From assembly GCA_905221545.1 (NCBI GenBank), contig CAJNDO010000001.1, positions 62,001-126,000 on the forward strand: 64,000 bases of DNA, written 5' to 3'. This DNA comes from a bacterium. GTDB taxonomy: Bacteria > Bacillota > Bacilli > Lactobacillales > Streptococcaceae. Under the pieces are notes generated by a model. That model was not told the origin of the DNA. It searched no databases and saw only the letters and a list, made by a program, of their open reading frames with translations. The translations under genes and the position numbers were made by a program. Numbering within the stretch: the stretch's first letter is position 1; every line of letters starts with the position of its first letter. This document shows positions 8,398 to 16,734 of this stretch, in pieces.

Positions 8398-9124
8398 AAA
8401 GAAATGTATAGAGGATCAACAATTGATGTTCTTATTTGAACAATATTTACAAGAACACTGTTCAAATAATCCTACAGTATTTAAATTTCCTAAATTCGGG
8501 GATTTTATTAGGTCAAACGGATTTCCAGATGTCGCAGATTCAACTATTAGAAGAAACGTTAAATTTAGACAAGAACTCAATGATAGGTTACAGTTATTTA
8601 AAGATGATTCTTATAAAACTGTAATCACTTATAAGACAATAGATATTGAACAGTTCTTAATGACAAATAGAACACCTAAAGCAATAAAATCAGCATTGGT
8701 TGAGCTTAACGGACATTATAAACGAATCGTTGATTCTGCGATAGAATACCAAAAGGAAGTGGAAATTCTTACTAGAAAACTAAATGAATTACAAGATACA
8801 GTAGAGCAGCAAACAAAAAATGAAACTGTAATAAATGAACAAGAGAAATTAAATAACGAATTAATAGAAGAAAATAAAAAATTAAAAAGCCTTCTTAAAA
8901 CAAGCTTGTATCCTGAAATTGCTAATGAATTGCTAAAAGAAGAGGGCTTATTAAAATTTGAACATCAGATAGTAACTGAACAATATTTAAAAGAGCAAGT
9001 AATTACCGCCGATTCTGAAATTTTATTTAATGAAAATAAAGTAACAACTATTAAAGGAAATAAATCTTCCAAAATTAAAATATTGAATATCCAAAACTTA
9101 CTAGACAGTAAAACAAAATACTAG
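8390..9124 (+). CDS. Coiled-coil TnpC-like element protein
   Basis: A 244-residue protein starting inside the end of recombinase 3 (8-bp overlap). Residues 1-60 form a small helical, possibly DNA-binding domain (FPKFGDFIRSNGF...STIRRNVKF). Residues ~100-160 form a long coiled coil rich in Glu, Lys, Asn and Gln, and the tail is basic. Tn554 TnpC (about 125 residues) is also a small helical protein placed after the recombinases, influencing insertion orientation; this one is twice as long. The TnpC comparison is from position and coiled-coil character, not sequence identity. Confidence 0.6.
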   Translation: MVRKKCIEDQQLMFLFEQYLQEHCSNNPTVFKFPKFGDFIRSNGFPDVADSTIRRNVKFRQELNDRLQLFKDDSYKTVITYKTIDIEQFLMTNRTPKAIKSALVELNGHYKRIVDSAIEYQKEVEILTRKLNELQDTVEQQTKNETVINEQEKLNNELIEENKKLKSLLKTSLYPEIANELLKEEGLLKFEHQIVTEQYLKEQVITADSEILFNENKVTTIKGNKSSKIKILNIQNLLDSKTKY

Positions 9125-9133
9125 GAGAATTGT

Positions 9134-11404
9134 ATGACTAAAGTTATCACTGAAATTCCTGATTTAGTAAACTATTGGGATTTTGATAAAAATAATAAAC
9201 TAAATATCGAGACTTTGACAATCACTAGCACAAAAATAAGTAATTGGAGATGTCCATCTTGTTATTATGAATGGAGGGCCAGCATATCAAAAACTTACAA
9301 ACAATTCCAAAATGAACCTAATTTATGTCCTGTATGTGATTTAGGTGAAGTTCTTGTTAAAGAGATAAATTCAATTTATAAAAGATTCCCAAATTTCATC
9401 AATTACATTAATTTCCACCATGAAGATTACTCAACTATCCCAGAAGAAATTTGTAATTTATCTTTTTCTTCAAAAAGGCTATTTCACTTTAAATGTCCAA
9501 CCTGCTTTACTAGTTGGGTGGATGTTGCAAATTCTTCTAGACTAATGAGAAAGAGTGACAATACAATCATTCACAAAGACTGTAATAAATTTACTAATTT
9601 TATACCTTATACAAAAGCTTATCCAAACCTTAAGAAAATTTATCATGTAGAGAATCATGTGGAATTTGAAAGTTTAAAACTTGATGATAATGTGACACTT
9701 TCTAAAAAATGGAAGTGCGATAAATGTGAACATTCATTTGAATTACCAATTGATAGACTGATCTCTAAAATAAAGAGAAATGGATATTACTGTACTAAAT
9801 GTAAAGCAACATTTGATACAACTTTTCTAACTGAAAAAGCCCCAATGGCTTATACAGACAGACATTTAGTTGATGAATTAGTTCAAAAAAAACATATTAA
9901 AAAAAATATGATTGATAGTTTATCTAATATAGTAGTTACTTGGAAATGTTTGAAGTGTAATGGAAGATATGACTGTGCTGTTTTTGAAAAACATCAAAAA
10001 GAATGTCCCTATTGCAGCAACAAACAAATGTTAAAAGGTTACAACACCTTAAAAGAAACACACCCCTATCTTGAAAAATTCTGGAATAAAGAGAACGAAA
10101 AAACGATTGATGATTACTGGTATAAAACATCAGAAAGCATTGACTGGAAATGCCCTTGTTGTAGCATAGATTTTCAATGTAGGCCTAGTGAATTGATTTC
10201 TAGAACAAATTTAGAAAATAGTAACTTTGAAACATGTCCCAATAAATGTGATTGGGACACATTAGTTTTCAATAACGATATTTTCCATGATTCTCCAAAT
10301 TTACATAAAGAATGGAGTTCGAAAAATGGAATACCTGTTCACTTAGCATTAAGTCATATTCAAACAAAAAAATATTGGTGGAATTGTTCTTGTTGTGGAG
10401 GAGAATACCTCTGTTCAATTCCAATAAGAAGAGAAGTGGAAAACACGTGTCCATACTGTAATGATGAATTACCTTTAAAAGGAGTTAATACAGTGTTGGA
10501 TAAGTATCCCAATCTGTTGAATTACTGGAGTGAAAAAAACTTACAAAAACTTGATCAAATTACAGAGTCAGAACTTCTAAATAATAAATTCATATGGATT
10601 TGTGAGCGTTGCAACTTAGAAAGTGAACAAAAAATAGCTGTTTCACAGTCTAAATACTCAACCTTATTAAATAAAAAAGATTTTATAATCTATTGCCCTT
10701 ACTGTACTAAAAAAATTCCAAAACCTCATGAATCATTGGCAGCTCAAAAACCTTTCTTGAAATGTGAATGGCTAGAAAATATAAATGGGGATATTAATAA
10801 GTTTTTTTATAATTCGTATGAAAGTGTTGAATGGGTATGTAGGAAATGTCACAGAAATTTTAAAGCTTGTATTGGTGACCGAAGCAAGGATGATAATTGT
10901 TGTCCTTACTGTTCTAAAAAATCATTAGCAATCGGATATAACGATCTTGAAACAACTCATCCCTGGCTGATTAAGGAATGGTCTGGTTTAAATGAGAGAA
11001 GTATCTCTTCAGTAATGGAAAATACAAATTACAGAGCATGGTGGAAATGTTCTGTCTGTTCAGGGGATTATCAAGAATATATTGAAAAAAAGCTTCTACA
11101 GCAAGAATCATGCCCATATTGTAAGAATATTAAAGCTTTAAAAGGCTACAATGATTTTGAAACAACCCATCAATATCTAATCAATGAATGGGATTATCTA
11201 AATAATATTCTTTTAGCTAATCCGACTGAAATCACTGAATTAAGCAATCTGCTTGTATGGTGGATATGTAAAGACAACCCACAGCATCGGTATAAACTTA
11301 AAGTTAAAGATAGAGTAAAGTTTGAGAAACGTTCCAAAAATTCTTGTACAATATGCAAAGGATTGAGACGGAAACAAGAGCATTTTGTTCAATATAAAAT
11401 GTAA
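9134..11404 (+). CDS. Tandem zinc-ribbon (DUF4379-like) array protein
   Basis: A 756-residue protein built from about ten units of 65-80 residues. A typical unit reads: N-[TD]-L..THP.L..EW...N, then W-x-C-x-x-C, an aromatic/basic stretch, and C-P-x-C. Clear CPxC closings occur at CPVCDLG, CPYCSNK, CPYCNDE, CPYCTKK, CPYCSKK and CPYCKNI; units 2, 3, 5 and 10 have altered closings (HKDC, CTKC, CPNKC, CTIC). This matches what I recall of the probable zinc-ribbon family DUF4379/PF14311. In other proteins such units can precede a nuclease domain; none is visible here. Start ATG has AGGAG at 9123-9127. It is last in the operon and followed by a strong terminator. Nucleic-acid recognition or target-site choice is plausible but unproven. 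Confidence 0.75.
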   Translation: MTKVITEIPDLVNYWDFDKNNKLNIETLTITSTKISNWRCPSCYYEWRASISKTYKQFQNEPNLCPVCDLGEVLVKEINSIYKRFPNFINYINFHHEDYSTIPEEICNLSFSSKRLFHFKCPTCFTSWVDVANSSRLMRKSDNTIIHKDCNKFTNFIPYTKAYPNLKKIYHVENHVEFESLKLDDNVTLSKKWKCDKCEHSFELPIDRLISKIKRNGYYCTKCKATFDTTFLTEKAPMAYTDRHLVDELVQKKHIKKNMIDSLSNIVVTWKCLKCNGRYDCAVFEKHQKECPYCSNKQMLKGYNTLKETHPYLEKFWNKENEKTIDDYWYKTSESIDWKCPCCSIDFQCRPSELISRTNLENSNFETCPNKCDWDTLVFNNDIFHDSPNLHKEWSSKNGIPVHLALSHIQTKKYWWNCSCCGGEYLCSIPIRREVENTCPYCNDELPLKGVNTVLDKYPNLLNYWSEKNLQKLDQITESELLNNKFIWICERCNLESEQKIAVSQSKYSTLLNKKDFIIYCPYCTKKIPKPHESLAAQKPFLKCEWLENINGDINKFFYNSYESVEWVCRKCHRNFKACIGDRSKDDNCCPYCSKKSLAIGYNDLETTHPWLIKEWSGLNERSISSVMENTNYRAWWKCSVCSGDYQEYIEKKLLQQESCPYCKNIKALKGYNDFETTHQYLINEWDYLNNILLANPTEITELSNLLVWWICKDNPQHRYKLKVKDRVKFEKRSKNSCTICKGLRRKQEHFVQYKM

Positions 11405-11426
11405 TAATTTTTAAAATTAAATGAAT

Positions 11427-11474
11427 AAAAAACACCTTAGAATTCTTCAATAAATCAATTAAGGTGTTTTTTTG
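11427..11474. terminator. Terminator after the element operon
   Basis: Inverted arms AACACCTTA (11431-11439) and TAAGGTGTT (about 11459-11468) are separated by an AT-rich loop and flanked by A-run and T-run. It works for the plus-strand element operon and, by symmetry, could act on the minus strand. Confidence 0.85.
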
Positions 11475-11482
11475 TTGCTAAA

Positions 11483-11504
11483 TTTCAAAAATGTACATTT
11501 GAAA
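11483..11504. repeat. Palindrome around GTAC
   Basis: An imperfect palindrome whose core AAATGTACATTT (11489-11500) is exact. Its left arm AAAAATGTAC (11487-11496) is the inverse of the GTACATTTTT that ends each of the two 28-bp repeats downstream. Confidence 0.6.
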
Positions 11505-11511
11505 AATTTTT

Positions 11512-11539
11512 AGTTTTCACTTTAATAAGGTACATTTTT
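11512..11539 (+). repeat. 28-bp direct repeat, copy A
   Basis: The repeat begins AGTTTTCACTTT and ends GTACATTTTT. It matches copy B at 26 of 28 positions. It lies 130 bp before difSL and may be a recombinase-binding or right-end sequence of the element. Confidence 0.75.
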
Positions 11540-11567
11540 GATGAAATAAGCAACATTTAAAATTTCC

Positions 11568-11595
11568 AGTTTTCACTTTGATAACGTACATTTTT
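11568..11595 (+). repeat. 28-bp direct repeat, copy B
   Basis: The second copy starts exactly 56 bp after copy A. It differs from A only at positions 13 (G for A) and 18 (C for G). It ends 74 bp left of difSL. The rest of the 347-bp gene-free stretch 11405-11751 holds the terminator, the palindrome, difSL and the xerS promoter. Confidence 0.75.
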
Positions 11596-11668
11596 AGCTA
11601 CTTTTGTTCAAAAAAATTTTTTTAGTTATTTTAAGTCTTTTTTATCACTTTAAAAAAACTCATATACC

Positions 11669-11700
11669 ATCTTTCCGAAAAACTATAATTTTCTTGAAAA
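11669..11700 (+). other. difSL: difSL chromosome dimer resolution site
   Basis: The 31-32 bp sequence has a left half containing CTTTCCGAAAA, a central region ACTATAA and a right half TTTTCTTGAAAA. It matches my recollection of difSL, the site recognised by the single recombinase XerS in streptococci and lactococci. Its position, 52 bp upstream of xerS, is the standard one. It marks the replication terminus. The last six bases overlap the -35 of the xerS promoter. Confidence 0.9.
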
Positions 11701-11730
11701 ATATATTAGTCTATGCTATACTACTAGTAG
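11694..11730 (+). promoter_or_regulatory. xerS promoter overlapping dif
   Basis: TTGAAA (11694-11699), 17-bp spacer, TATACT (11717-11722). The -35 lies inside the right half-site of difSL. A perfect palindrome CTACTAGTAG at 11721-11730 overlaps the -10 and start region. XerS bound at dif could block this promoter. Confidence 0.65.
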
Positions 11731-11751
11731 ACTTATTTATGGAGAAAATAC

Positions 11752-12822
11752 ATGAAACGTGAGATTTTACTGGAACGAATTGACAAACTAAAACAAATCA
11801 TGCCCTGGTATGTTCTGGAATACTACCAATCAAAGCTTGCTGTTCCTTACAGTTTTACAACCTTGTACGAATACCTCAAGGAATATGATCGATTTTTCAG
11901 CTGGGTTTTGGAGTCTGGTATTTCAAACGCCGATAAAATGTCTAATATTTCTTTATCTGTATTGGAAAATATGTCTAAGAAAGACATGGAATCCTTTATC
12001 CTATATCTACGAGAACGACCTTTGCTGAATGCCAATACAACCAAGCAAGGTGTCTCTCAGACAACCATCAATCGAACCTTATCAGCCCTTTCTAGTCTTT
12101 ACAAGTATCTAACCGAAGAGGTTGAAAATGACCAGGGAGAACCTTATTTCTATCGAAATGTAATGAAGAAAGTTTCAACCAAGAAAAAGAAAGAAACACT
12201 TGCTGCCAGAGCTGAAAACATCAAGCAAAAGCTCTTTCTAGGTGATGAAACAGAAGGTTTTCTGACTTATATCGACCAAGAGTACCCACAACAGCTCTCA
12301 AATCGCGCTCTCTCGTCATTCAATAAAAATAAAGAACGTGATTTGGCCATTATCGCCCTTCTCTTGGCGTCAGGTGTCCGCTTATCTGAAGCTGTTAATC
12401 TGGATCTAAGGGATCTCAATCTAAAAATGATGGTTATCGATGTCACTAGAAAAGGTGGCAAACGTGACTCTGTCAATGTCGCTGCCTTTGCCAAACCTTA
12501 TCTAGAAAATTATCTGGCAATTCGAAATCAACGCTATAAAACGGAAAAGACAGACACAGCGCTCTTTCTGACCTTATACCGAGGTGTACCGAATCGTATC
12601 GATGCTTCCAGCGTGGAAAAAATGGTTGCTAAGTATTCTGAGGACTTCAAAGTGCGTGTAACTCCCCACAAACTCCGCCATACCCTAGCAACTAGGCTCT
12701 ATGATGCAACTAAATCGCAAGTTTTGGTTAGCCACCAGCTAGGACACGCCAGTACACAAGTCACCGACCTCTATACCCATATCGTCAACGATGAACAAAA
12801 GAATGCTCTGGATAGTTTATAA
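11752..12822 (+). CDS. xerS: Tyrosine recombinase XerS
   Basis: A 356-residue recombinase that resolves chromosome dimers at difSL, together with FtsK. Catalytic residues: Arg210 (SGVRLSEA), Lys234 (TRKGG), His306-x-x-Arg309 (PHKLRH), His332 (LGHAS) and Tyr341 (TDLYTH). The length equals the known XerS, and the sequence is very close to what I recall for pneumococcal XerS. It is core and not part of the neighbouring element, although four tyrosine recombinases now lie within 9.2 kb. GGAG lies 9 bases before the ATG. It ends at a shared terminator with the convergent lplA. Confidence 0.95.
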   Translation: MKREILLERIDKLKQIMPWYVLEYYQSKLAVPYSFTTLYEYLKEYDRFFSWVLESGISNADKMSNISLSVLENMSKKDMESFILYLRERPLLNANTTKQGVSQTTINRTLSALSSLYKYLTEEVENDQGEPYFYRNVMKKVSTKKKKETLAARAENIKQKLFLGDETEGFLTYIDQEYPQQLSNRALSSFNKNKERDLAIIALLLASGVRLSEAVNLDLRDLNLKMMVIDVTRKGGKRDSVNVAAFAKPYLENYLAIRNQRYKTEKTDTALFLTLYRGVPNRIDASSVEKMVAKYSEDFKVRVTPHKLRHTLATRLYDATKSQVLVSHQLGHASTQVTDLYTHIVNDEQKNALDSL

Positions 12823-12855
12823 ACTACATAAAATAAATTATGTAAAATACAACTC

Positions 12856-12890
12856 AAAAAAGAAGCTGGTCAAACAACCAACTTCTTTTC
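12856..12890. terminator. Bidirectional terminator between xerS and lplA
   Basis: AGAAGCTGGT and ACCAACTTCT form a stem with a six-base loop, flanked by A-run and T-rich DNA. It serves convergent xerS and lplA. Confidence 0.8.
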
Positions 12891-12893
12891 TTT

Positions 12894-13883
12894 TTATCCC
12901 ACTACCGCTTCAGCAATTTCTTCACGGCTAATACCAGCGAAGTATCTTGTAATGTCAATAGTTTCTAAGGCATTAAGGACATCTTCGCGTTCGTATTTAA
13001 CGCCTCGAAGGACATCTTCTACAGCTGCAACATCTTCGATACCAAAGAAGTCACCATAGATCTTGATATCTTGGATTTTTGATTCGACGACATTAGCAAA
13101 GACTTCAACCTTCCCACTGGTGAATTTTGTACCACGACGGACGTTAAATTCTGGTGATTTGCCGTAGTTCCAGTCCCAAGTTCCAAACTTAGTCTCTTTG
13201 ATGCGATTGATTTCGGCCAATTCTTCTTCTGAAAAGACGTATTCAGTCATCTCTGGGTACTCTTTTTTCATGTATTCCAATAGCAAATCACGGAATTCTT
13301 CAACTGTGATTTTTTCTGGTAATTCATTGACAATATTGGTGACACGGGCACGGACGGATTTGACACCTTTTGATTCAAATTTATCTTTTGAAACCTTGAG
13401 GGCATTGGCAAGGACAGATAAATCAACGTCAAAGAGCAAGCAACCGTGGTGCATGATACGGCCATTGATATAAGCTTGGGCATTGCCACAGAATTTCTTT
13501 CCGTCAATCTCAAGGTCGTTACGACCTGTGAACTCAGCTTTAACACCAAGTTGAGCCAAGGTATTGATAACTGGAGTTGAGAAGCTCTTGAAGTCAAAGG
13601 CCTTGTTTTCATCTTCTTTTGAAATGATGGTGTAGTTGAGGTTGTTTAAATCGTGGTAAACAGCTCCACCACCGCTGATACGGCGGACTACCTCAATCCC
13701 ATTTTCGCGAACATAATCACGGTTGATTTCTTCAATAGTATTTTGGTGACGACCAACAATGATAGATGGTTTATTGATCCAAAGTAGGAAGATTTGATCC
13801 TCATCCAAAAGGTGTTTAAAGGCATATTCTTCCAATGCAATATTAAAAGCAGTGTCGTTTGAATGATTGATAATATATTTCAT
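12894..13883 (-). CDS. lplA: Lipoate-protein ligase
   Basis: A 329-residue LplA-type ligase. It activates lipoate with ATP and attaches it to the lipoyl lysine of dehydrogenase complexes. The signature RRISGGGAVYHDLNNLNYT (residues ~65-84) marks the BPL/LplA fold, followed by GNAQ.ING..HHG.LL. The C-terminal ~80 residues are the small accessory domain. AAAGGG precedes the ATG. It lies downstream of lpd, 58 bp away, and closes the pyruvate dehydrogenase operon, so its likely target is the lipoyl domain at the N-terminus of Lpd. A hairpin at 13904-13926 sits between the two genes. Confidence 0.93.
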   Translation of the reverse strand: MKYIINHSNDTAFNIALEEYAFKHLLDEDQIFLLWINKPSIIVGRHQNTIEEINRDYVRENGIEVVRRISGGGAVYHDLNNLNYTIISKEDENKAFDFKSFSTPVINTLAQLGVKAEFTGRNDLEIDGKKFCGNAQAYINGRIMHHGCLLFDVDLSVLANALKVSKDKFESKGVKSVRARVTNIVNELPEKITVEEFRDLLLEYMKKEYPEMTEYVFSEEELAEINRIKETKFGTWDWNYGKSPEFNVRRGTKFTSGKVEVFANVVESKIQDIKIYGDFFGIEDVAAVEDVLRGVKYEREDVLNALETIDITRYFAGISREEIAEAVVG

Positions 13884-13903
13884 GATATCCCTTTATATGA
13901 TAG

Positions 13904-13926
13904 AGACTGGAAGATATTTTCCAGTC
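13904..13926 (-). promoter_or_regulatory. Hairpin between lpd and lplA
   Basis: AGACTGGAA and TTCCAGTCT are inverted around a short AT loop. There is no T-run on the minus strand, so it is more likely an mRNA stabiliser or processing site than a full terminator. Confidence 0.45.
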
Positions 13927-13941
13927 TAATCTATCGTCGTT

Positions 13942-15645
13942 TTATTTTTTCTTAGGTGAATGGATGGCCATTCCTAGAACATCCGCAAATGCTTCGTACA
14001 TCACTTCAGAGTAAGTTGGGTGTCCGTGGATGGTCTTCAGCATTTCTTCAACAGTGATTTCCATTTCGATAATGCTTGATGCTTCGTTGATTAATTCTGC
14101 GGCTGCAGGACCGATGATATGAACACCAAGGATTTCCCCATATTTCTTATCAGCGATAACTTTTACGAAACCTTGAGCAGCGTCAGATGCTATAGCACGG
14201 CCGTTAGCAGCAAAGTTGAATTTACCGATGGCAACATCGTATTTCTCACGAGCTTGTTCTTCAGTCAAACCTACTGCTGCTACTTCAGGAAGAGTGTAGA
14301 TAGCTGCAGGAGTCAAATTCAATTTGGCAACAGCATGATTTCCTTTAAGGGCATTTTCAGCGGCAACTTCACCCATGCGGAAGGCTGCGTGCGCCAACAT
14401 CTTAGTACCATTGATATCACCTGGTGCGTAAATACCTGGAACAGAAGTTTCCATATATTCGTTGACCTTGATACGTCCACGATCCAATTCAAACTCAACA
14501 TCTCCAATACCTTCAAGGTCTGGCACACGACCGATTGAAAGGAGGGCTTTACTTGCGATAATATCGTCTTTTCCTTCAACCTTGATACGAAGTTGACCAT
14601 TTTCTTCGACGATTTCTTGAAGTTTAGTGTCTGTTAATATTGTCATCCCTTTACGTTCCAAAATCAAGCGAAGATTCTTAGAAACTTCCGCATCCATAGC
14701 TGGCACGATACGGTCCATCATTTCGATCACAGTTACCTTTGAACCAAATGTCATGAAGGCTTGGCCGAGTTCAATACCGACAACGCCACCACCGATGATA
14801 ACAAGGCTTTCTGGCACTTCGTTCATTTCAAGAATGTCGTCACTGGTCATGACAAGTGGAGATTCCATACCAGGGACGTTGATCTTGCTGACTTTTGAAC
14901 CACCAGCAAGGATAATTTTCTTAGTTTCAAGCAATTCTGAACCATTTACCAAGACGTTCTTGTCTTTAGTGATTGTACCAATTCCCTTATGAACAGTAAC
15001 TCCGTAGCTACGAAGAAGACCTGCAACTCCACCAACAAGAGTATTAACAACTTTAGATTTTGTTTCTAAAAGTTTATCCATATCTACAGTGAAGTTTGGA
15101 TTTTCGATGACAATACCACGGTTTGCTGCATGACCGATGTTTTCAATGATTTCAGCGTTGTGAAGGTAAGTCTTGGTAGGGATACAGCCACGGTTCAAGC
15201 AGGTTCCACCAAGTTCAGATTTCTCAACAAGGGCAACCTTACCACCTAATTGTGCTGCTTTAATGGCTGCAACATAACCAGCAGGACCACCACCAATCAC
15301 AACGATATCAAAGGCATCGTCGCTCTTGTCATCGTCGTTTGAGGCACTAACTGCAGCCGCTGGGCTAGCTTCTGGTGCTGGCACTCCAGCTGTTGGGATG
15401 TTTTCCCCTTCTTCACCAAGGTAACCGATGACTTCCGTTACAGGGACAGTTTCACCATCTCCTTTAAGGATGGCAATCAAGTACCCATCTTCTTCGGCTT
15501 CCAATTCCATGCTGACTTTGTCAGTCATGATTTCCAAAAGGATTTCTCCTTCTTTTACAAATTCTCCGACTTTTTTATTCCATTGGACAATTTGTCCTTC
15601 TGTCATATCCACGCCGGCTTTTGGCATAATTACTTCTAAGGCCAT
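13942..15645 (-). CDS. lpd: Dihydrolipoamide dehydrogenase (E3) with N-terminal lipoyl domain
   Basis: A 567-residue E3 that reoxidises dihydrolipoamide with FAD and NAD+. Residues 1-80 are a lipoyl domain with modifiable Lys43 in TDKVSM. An Ala/Pro-rich linker follows (~85-110), then the FAD dinucleotide fold (GGGPAGY, 118-124) and the redox pair Cys149/Cys154 (GGTCLNRGCIPT). A second nucleotide fold (IGGGVVGIELG) and the dimer domain end with the His-Glu motif (HGHPTYSE). Usual E3 is ~470 residues; the extra ~100 are the lipoyl domain and linker. This carries the only lipoyl domain visible in the complex. It is preceded by pdhC (45 bp). Confidence 0.95.
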   Translation of the reverse strand: MALEVIMPKAGVDMTEGQIVQWNKKVGEFVKEGEILLEIMTDKVSMELEAEEDGYLIAILKGDGETVPVTEVIGYLGEEGENIPTAGVPAPEASPAAAVSASNDDDKSDDAFDIVVIGGGPAGYVAAIKAAQLGGKVALVEKSELGGTCLNRGCIPTKTYLHNAEIIENIGHAANRGIVIENPNFTVDMDKLLETKSKVVNTLVGGVAGLLRSYGVTVHKGIGTITKDKNVLVNGSELLETKKIILAGGSKVSKINVPGMESPLVMTSDDILEMNEVPESLVIIGGGVVGIELGQAFMTFGSKVTVIEMMDRIVPAMDAEVSKNLRLILERKGMTILTDTKLQEIVEENGQLRIKVEGKDDIIASKALLSIGRVPDLEGIGDVEFELDRGRIKVNEYMETSVPGIYAPGDINGTKMLAHAAFRMGEVAAENALKGNHAVAKLNLTPAAIYTLPEVAAVGLTEEQAREKYDVAIGKFNFAANGRAIASDAAQGFVKVIADKKYGEILGVHIIGPAAAELINEASSIIEMEITVEEMLKTIHGHPTYSEVMYEAFADVLGMAIHSPKKK

Positions 15646-15690
15646 GTCTTCCTTCCTTTATCTATATCTTTAAAATGAATACTCTTGTTC

Positions 15691-16734
15691 TTAAATCAAC
15701 ATTGAGATTGGATTTTCAATCAATTCTTTCAAGTCTTTCATAAACTTAGCACCAGCCATACCATCTACGACACGGTGGTCAATTGTTAACCCAAGACTCA
15801 TAATAGGACGAATGACAATCTCACCATTGACAACTACAGGTTTCTCAACTGTTGAGCTAACCCCGAGGATAGCTGAGTTTGGTTGGTTAATGATAGGACC
15901 GAAGGACTGAACGCCAAACATTCCCAAATTACTGATTGTGAATGTTGAATTTTGCAGTTCACTTGGAGCCAATTTACCATCCAAGGTACGGCCAATAACA
16001 TCTTTAAAGGCTACAACCAACTCTGAAAGGCTCATCTTTTCAGCATTGTAAACAACAGGTGTCATCAATCCATTATCCATACCAACTGCCATGGCAAGGT
16101 TGACATAGTTATGAGTGATAATGGTCTTGCCGTCTTCTGTCAATGAAGCGTTGATGTATGGGTGTTTCATAAGAGTCTTAACAACTGCAAGTGAAAGAAG
16201 GTCTGTTACAGTAGTCTTCTTCCCAGTTGCTTCCATAATTGGCTCAAGAACCTTCTTACGAAGAGCCAACATTTCAGTCATATCAACTTCATAGTTGAGG
16301 GTAAAGGTTGGCGCAGTTAGGTAAGACTCGACCATACGTTGGGCAATAACCTTACGCATTGGTGTCATTGGGATACGCTCAATTTCACCATAAGGAGTGA
16401 TATTATCAGGAACCTCTTCCACTTTTTCGATTTGAGCAGGAGACTTGATGGTGTCGTTTTCGATATTTTCAGGAATCAAGGCTAAAACGTCCTTCTTCAT
16501 GATCTTACCACGGTGACCCGTTCCCTGGATTTCCTGCCAAGCAATGTTATGTTCGAGGGCAATTCGTTTTGCAAGTGGCGAAATGCGAACCACATTTGTG
16601 TCTTTATAAGTTTCCACGTCTTCTTTGTGGACACGACCGTTTGCACCTGAGCCAGACACGTCGTAGAGGTTGATTCCTAAATCATCCGCTAACTTTCTAG
16701 CCGCAGGAGTCGCTCTTAGCTTGTCATCAACCAT
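15691..16734 (-). CDS. pdhC: Dihydrolipoamide acetyltransferase (E2), no lipoyl domain
   Basis: A 347-residue E2 that transfers acetyl groups to CoA. The N-terminus goes straight into two peripheral-subunit-binding domains (residues ~4-42, RATPAARKLADDLG..., and ~51-89, RISPLAKRIALEHN...). The catalytic domain (~115-347) ends with His320-x-x-x-Asp324-Gly (DHRVVDG). Typical E2 proteins start with one to three lipoyl domains; none is present. GGAGAGG precedes the ATG, and no lipoyl coding was seen in the 339 bp upstream. Databases often call this acoC (acetoin). The lack of acetoin-specific genes and the operon content favour the pyruvate complex. Confidence 0.92.
   Translation of the reverse strand: MVDDKLRATPAARKLADDLGINLYDVSGSGANGRVHKEDVETYKDTNVVRISPLAKRIALEHNIAWQEIQGTGHRGKIMKKDVLALIPENIENDTIKSPAQIEKVEEVPDNITPYGEIERIPMTPMRKVIAQRMVESYLTAPTFTLNYEVDMTEMLALRKKVLEPIMEATGKKTTVTDLLSLAVVKTLMKHPYINASLTEDGKTIITHNYVNLAMAVGMDNGLMTPVVYNAEKMSLSELVVAFKDVIGRTLDGKLAPSELQNSTFTISNLGMFGVQSFGPIINQPNSAILGVSSTVEKPVVVNGEIVIRPIMSLGLTIDHRVVDGMAGAKFMKDLKELIENPISMLI

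Larger units (their letters stand above)
3614..11474 (+). mobile_element. Recombinase-trio (Tn554/RIT-like) element beside dif
   Basis: Five plus-strand genes with overlapping or near-abutting ends: three divergent tyrosine recombinases of 419, 618 and 553 residues, a 244-residue coiled-coil protein and a 756-residue zinc-ribbon protein. The order long recombinase pair followed by a TnpC-like protein recalls Tn554 (TnpA, TnpB, TnpC) and the 'recombinase in trio' elements. No DDE transposase, relaxase or resistance gene is present. The boundaries given are the outer genes plus the terminator. True ends are unknown: repeats at 11512-11595 may mark the right end, and the left end could lie in 3483-3613 or near 2719. 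Confidence 0.65.

Noticed and set aside
3614..11404. Prophage or conjugative element
   Set aside because: No capsid, terminase, lysis, relaxase or type IV secretion genes lie in or next to the recombinase operon within this window.
11512..11595. Two 28-bp repeats as a small CRISPR
   Set aside because: Two copies only with a 28-bp gap. There is no leader or cas gene, and the location between element and dif suggests binding sites.
11752..12822. XerS as a fourth integrase of the mobile element
   Set aside because: Sequence, length and dif context are those of the housekeeping streptococcal XerS.
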